Source: DATKKK01 sp964354625 (GTDB taxonomy: Archaea > Thermoproteota > Bathyarchaeia > Bathyarchaeales > Bathycorpusculaceae). Taken from it: a stretch of 10,966 bases of DNA. The notes beneath the pieces are model-generated. The model was not told the origin of the DNA. It was given only the letters and a program-made list of their open reading frames with translations, and did not search any database. Each line of letters opens with the position of its first letter. Positions within the stretch are counted from its first letter, which is position 1. Where the stretch lies: the NCBI GenBank assembly GCA_964354625.1, contig CAYHAK010000050.1, positions 1-10,966 of the forward strand, read 5' to 3'. This document shows positions 10,852 to 10,966 of the stretch, in pieces. Made by a program: the position numbers and the translations under genes.

Positions 10852-10966
10852 ATGAAAAGCAATAATAAGGCAATCAACGCTGAAATACTTATGGACTCCA
10901 AAGCCGATAAGACACGCGCTTACGTGCTCATAGAGCTTCACCCAGGAAAGGAGAAAGAATTCTGCG
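10852..10966 (+). CDS. Stand-alone AsnC ligand-binding (RAM) domain protein, partial
   Basis: The first 38 codons run off the window end. The start is probably ATG 10852; ATG 10891 is possible. After NNKAINAEILMDSKADKTRA the sequence YVLIELHPGKEKEFC begins the RAM fold: first beta strand, then helix, as in Lrp/AsnC effector domains. There is no helix-turn-helix before it, so this is the stand-alone (SraM-like) form, which binds amino acids or modulates full-length Lrp proteins by mixed oligomers. The Lrp-type gene at 1364 lacks an obvious RAM domain, so a pairing between them is conceivable but not shown. Confidence 0.7.
   Translation, partial: MKSNNKAINAEILMDSKADKTRAYVLIELHPGKEKEFC

Noticed and set aside
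1..10966. CRISPR array or transposon
   Set aside because: The repeated motifs are irregularly spaced, short or decayed, with no uniform spacers, and no cas gene or transposase domain is present.

Overview
The window looks like about 11 kb of an archaeal chromosome of moderate GC content. The evidence is A/T-rich BRE/TATA boxes about 22-26 bases before starts, several genes that look leaderless, frequent TTG and GTG starts, and archaeal families (TrmB, Lrp/AsnC, stand-alone AsnC domain, a secreted 'IDIKP' protein, heliorhodopsin). A Thermoproteota (Bathyarchaeia-like) or Thermoplasmatota host is a guess. There is no rRNA, tRNA, CRISPR array or transposase.

Layout. 1-1006: small genes, mostly on the minus strand: two short membrane proteins, a 37-codon ORF and a 53-aa double CxxC zinc-ribbon protein. 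1364-3755 (plus): an Lrp/AsnC-type regulator, a secreted protein with a calcium-loop-like motif, a 47-codon leaderless ORF and an OsmC-like thiol peroxidase. 3928-4743 (minus): a RimJ/RimL-like GNAT acetyltransferase preceded by gene remnants. 4961-6333 (minus): a heliorhodopsin with its retinal lysine, and a DUF454 membrane protein. 6450-9797 is a redox/arsenic block. On the minus strand it has an ArsR - DsrE-like - desulforedoxin-like operon, the last gene frameshifted, and then a TrmB regulator. Divergent from TrmB runs a plus-strand operon of a CMD-fold protein, a small two-helix membrane protein split by an in-frame TAG, and ArsM arsenite methyltransferase. 9784-10616 (minus): a truncated winged-helix regulator and a second GNAT paralogue. 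10852 to the end: the start of a stand-alone AsnC ligand-binding domain.

How it works together. ArsM is the only gene with a clear metabolic reaction (SAM-dependent methylation of As(III)). The CMD protein and membrane protein are joined to it by 4-base overlaps, and the divergent TrmB gene probably controls them through a shared TATA region. The ArsR operon has an inverted repeat across its TATA box, which suggests autoregulation.

Two features run through the window. First, a 20-40 base element (core TTTTGCGGAAAAGTTATA, minus strand) sits before four minus-strand genes, including both GNATs, and behaves as a conserved core promoter. Second, the alternating palindrome GCGCGCGC occurs about 20 times, nearly always between genes and often within 10 bases of a stop codon. 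Older decayed copies of a longer repeat and at least four broken genes show that the region has been turning over.
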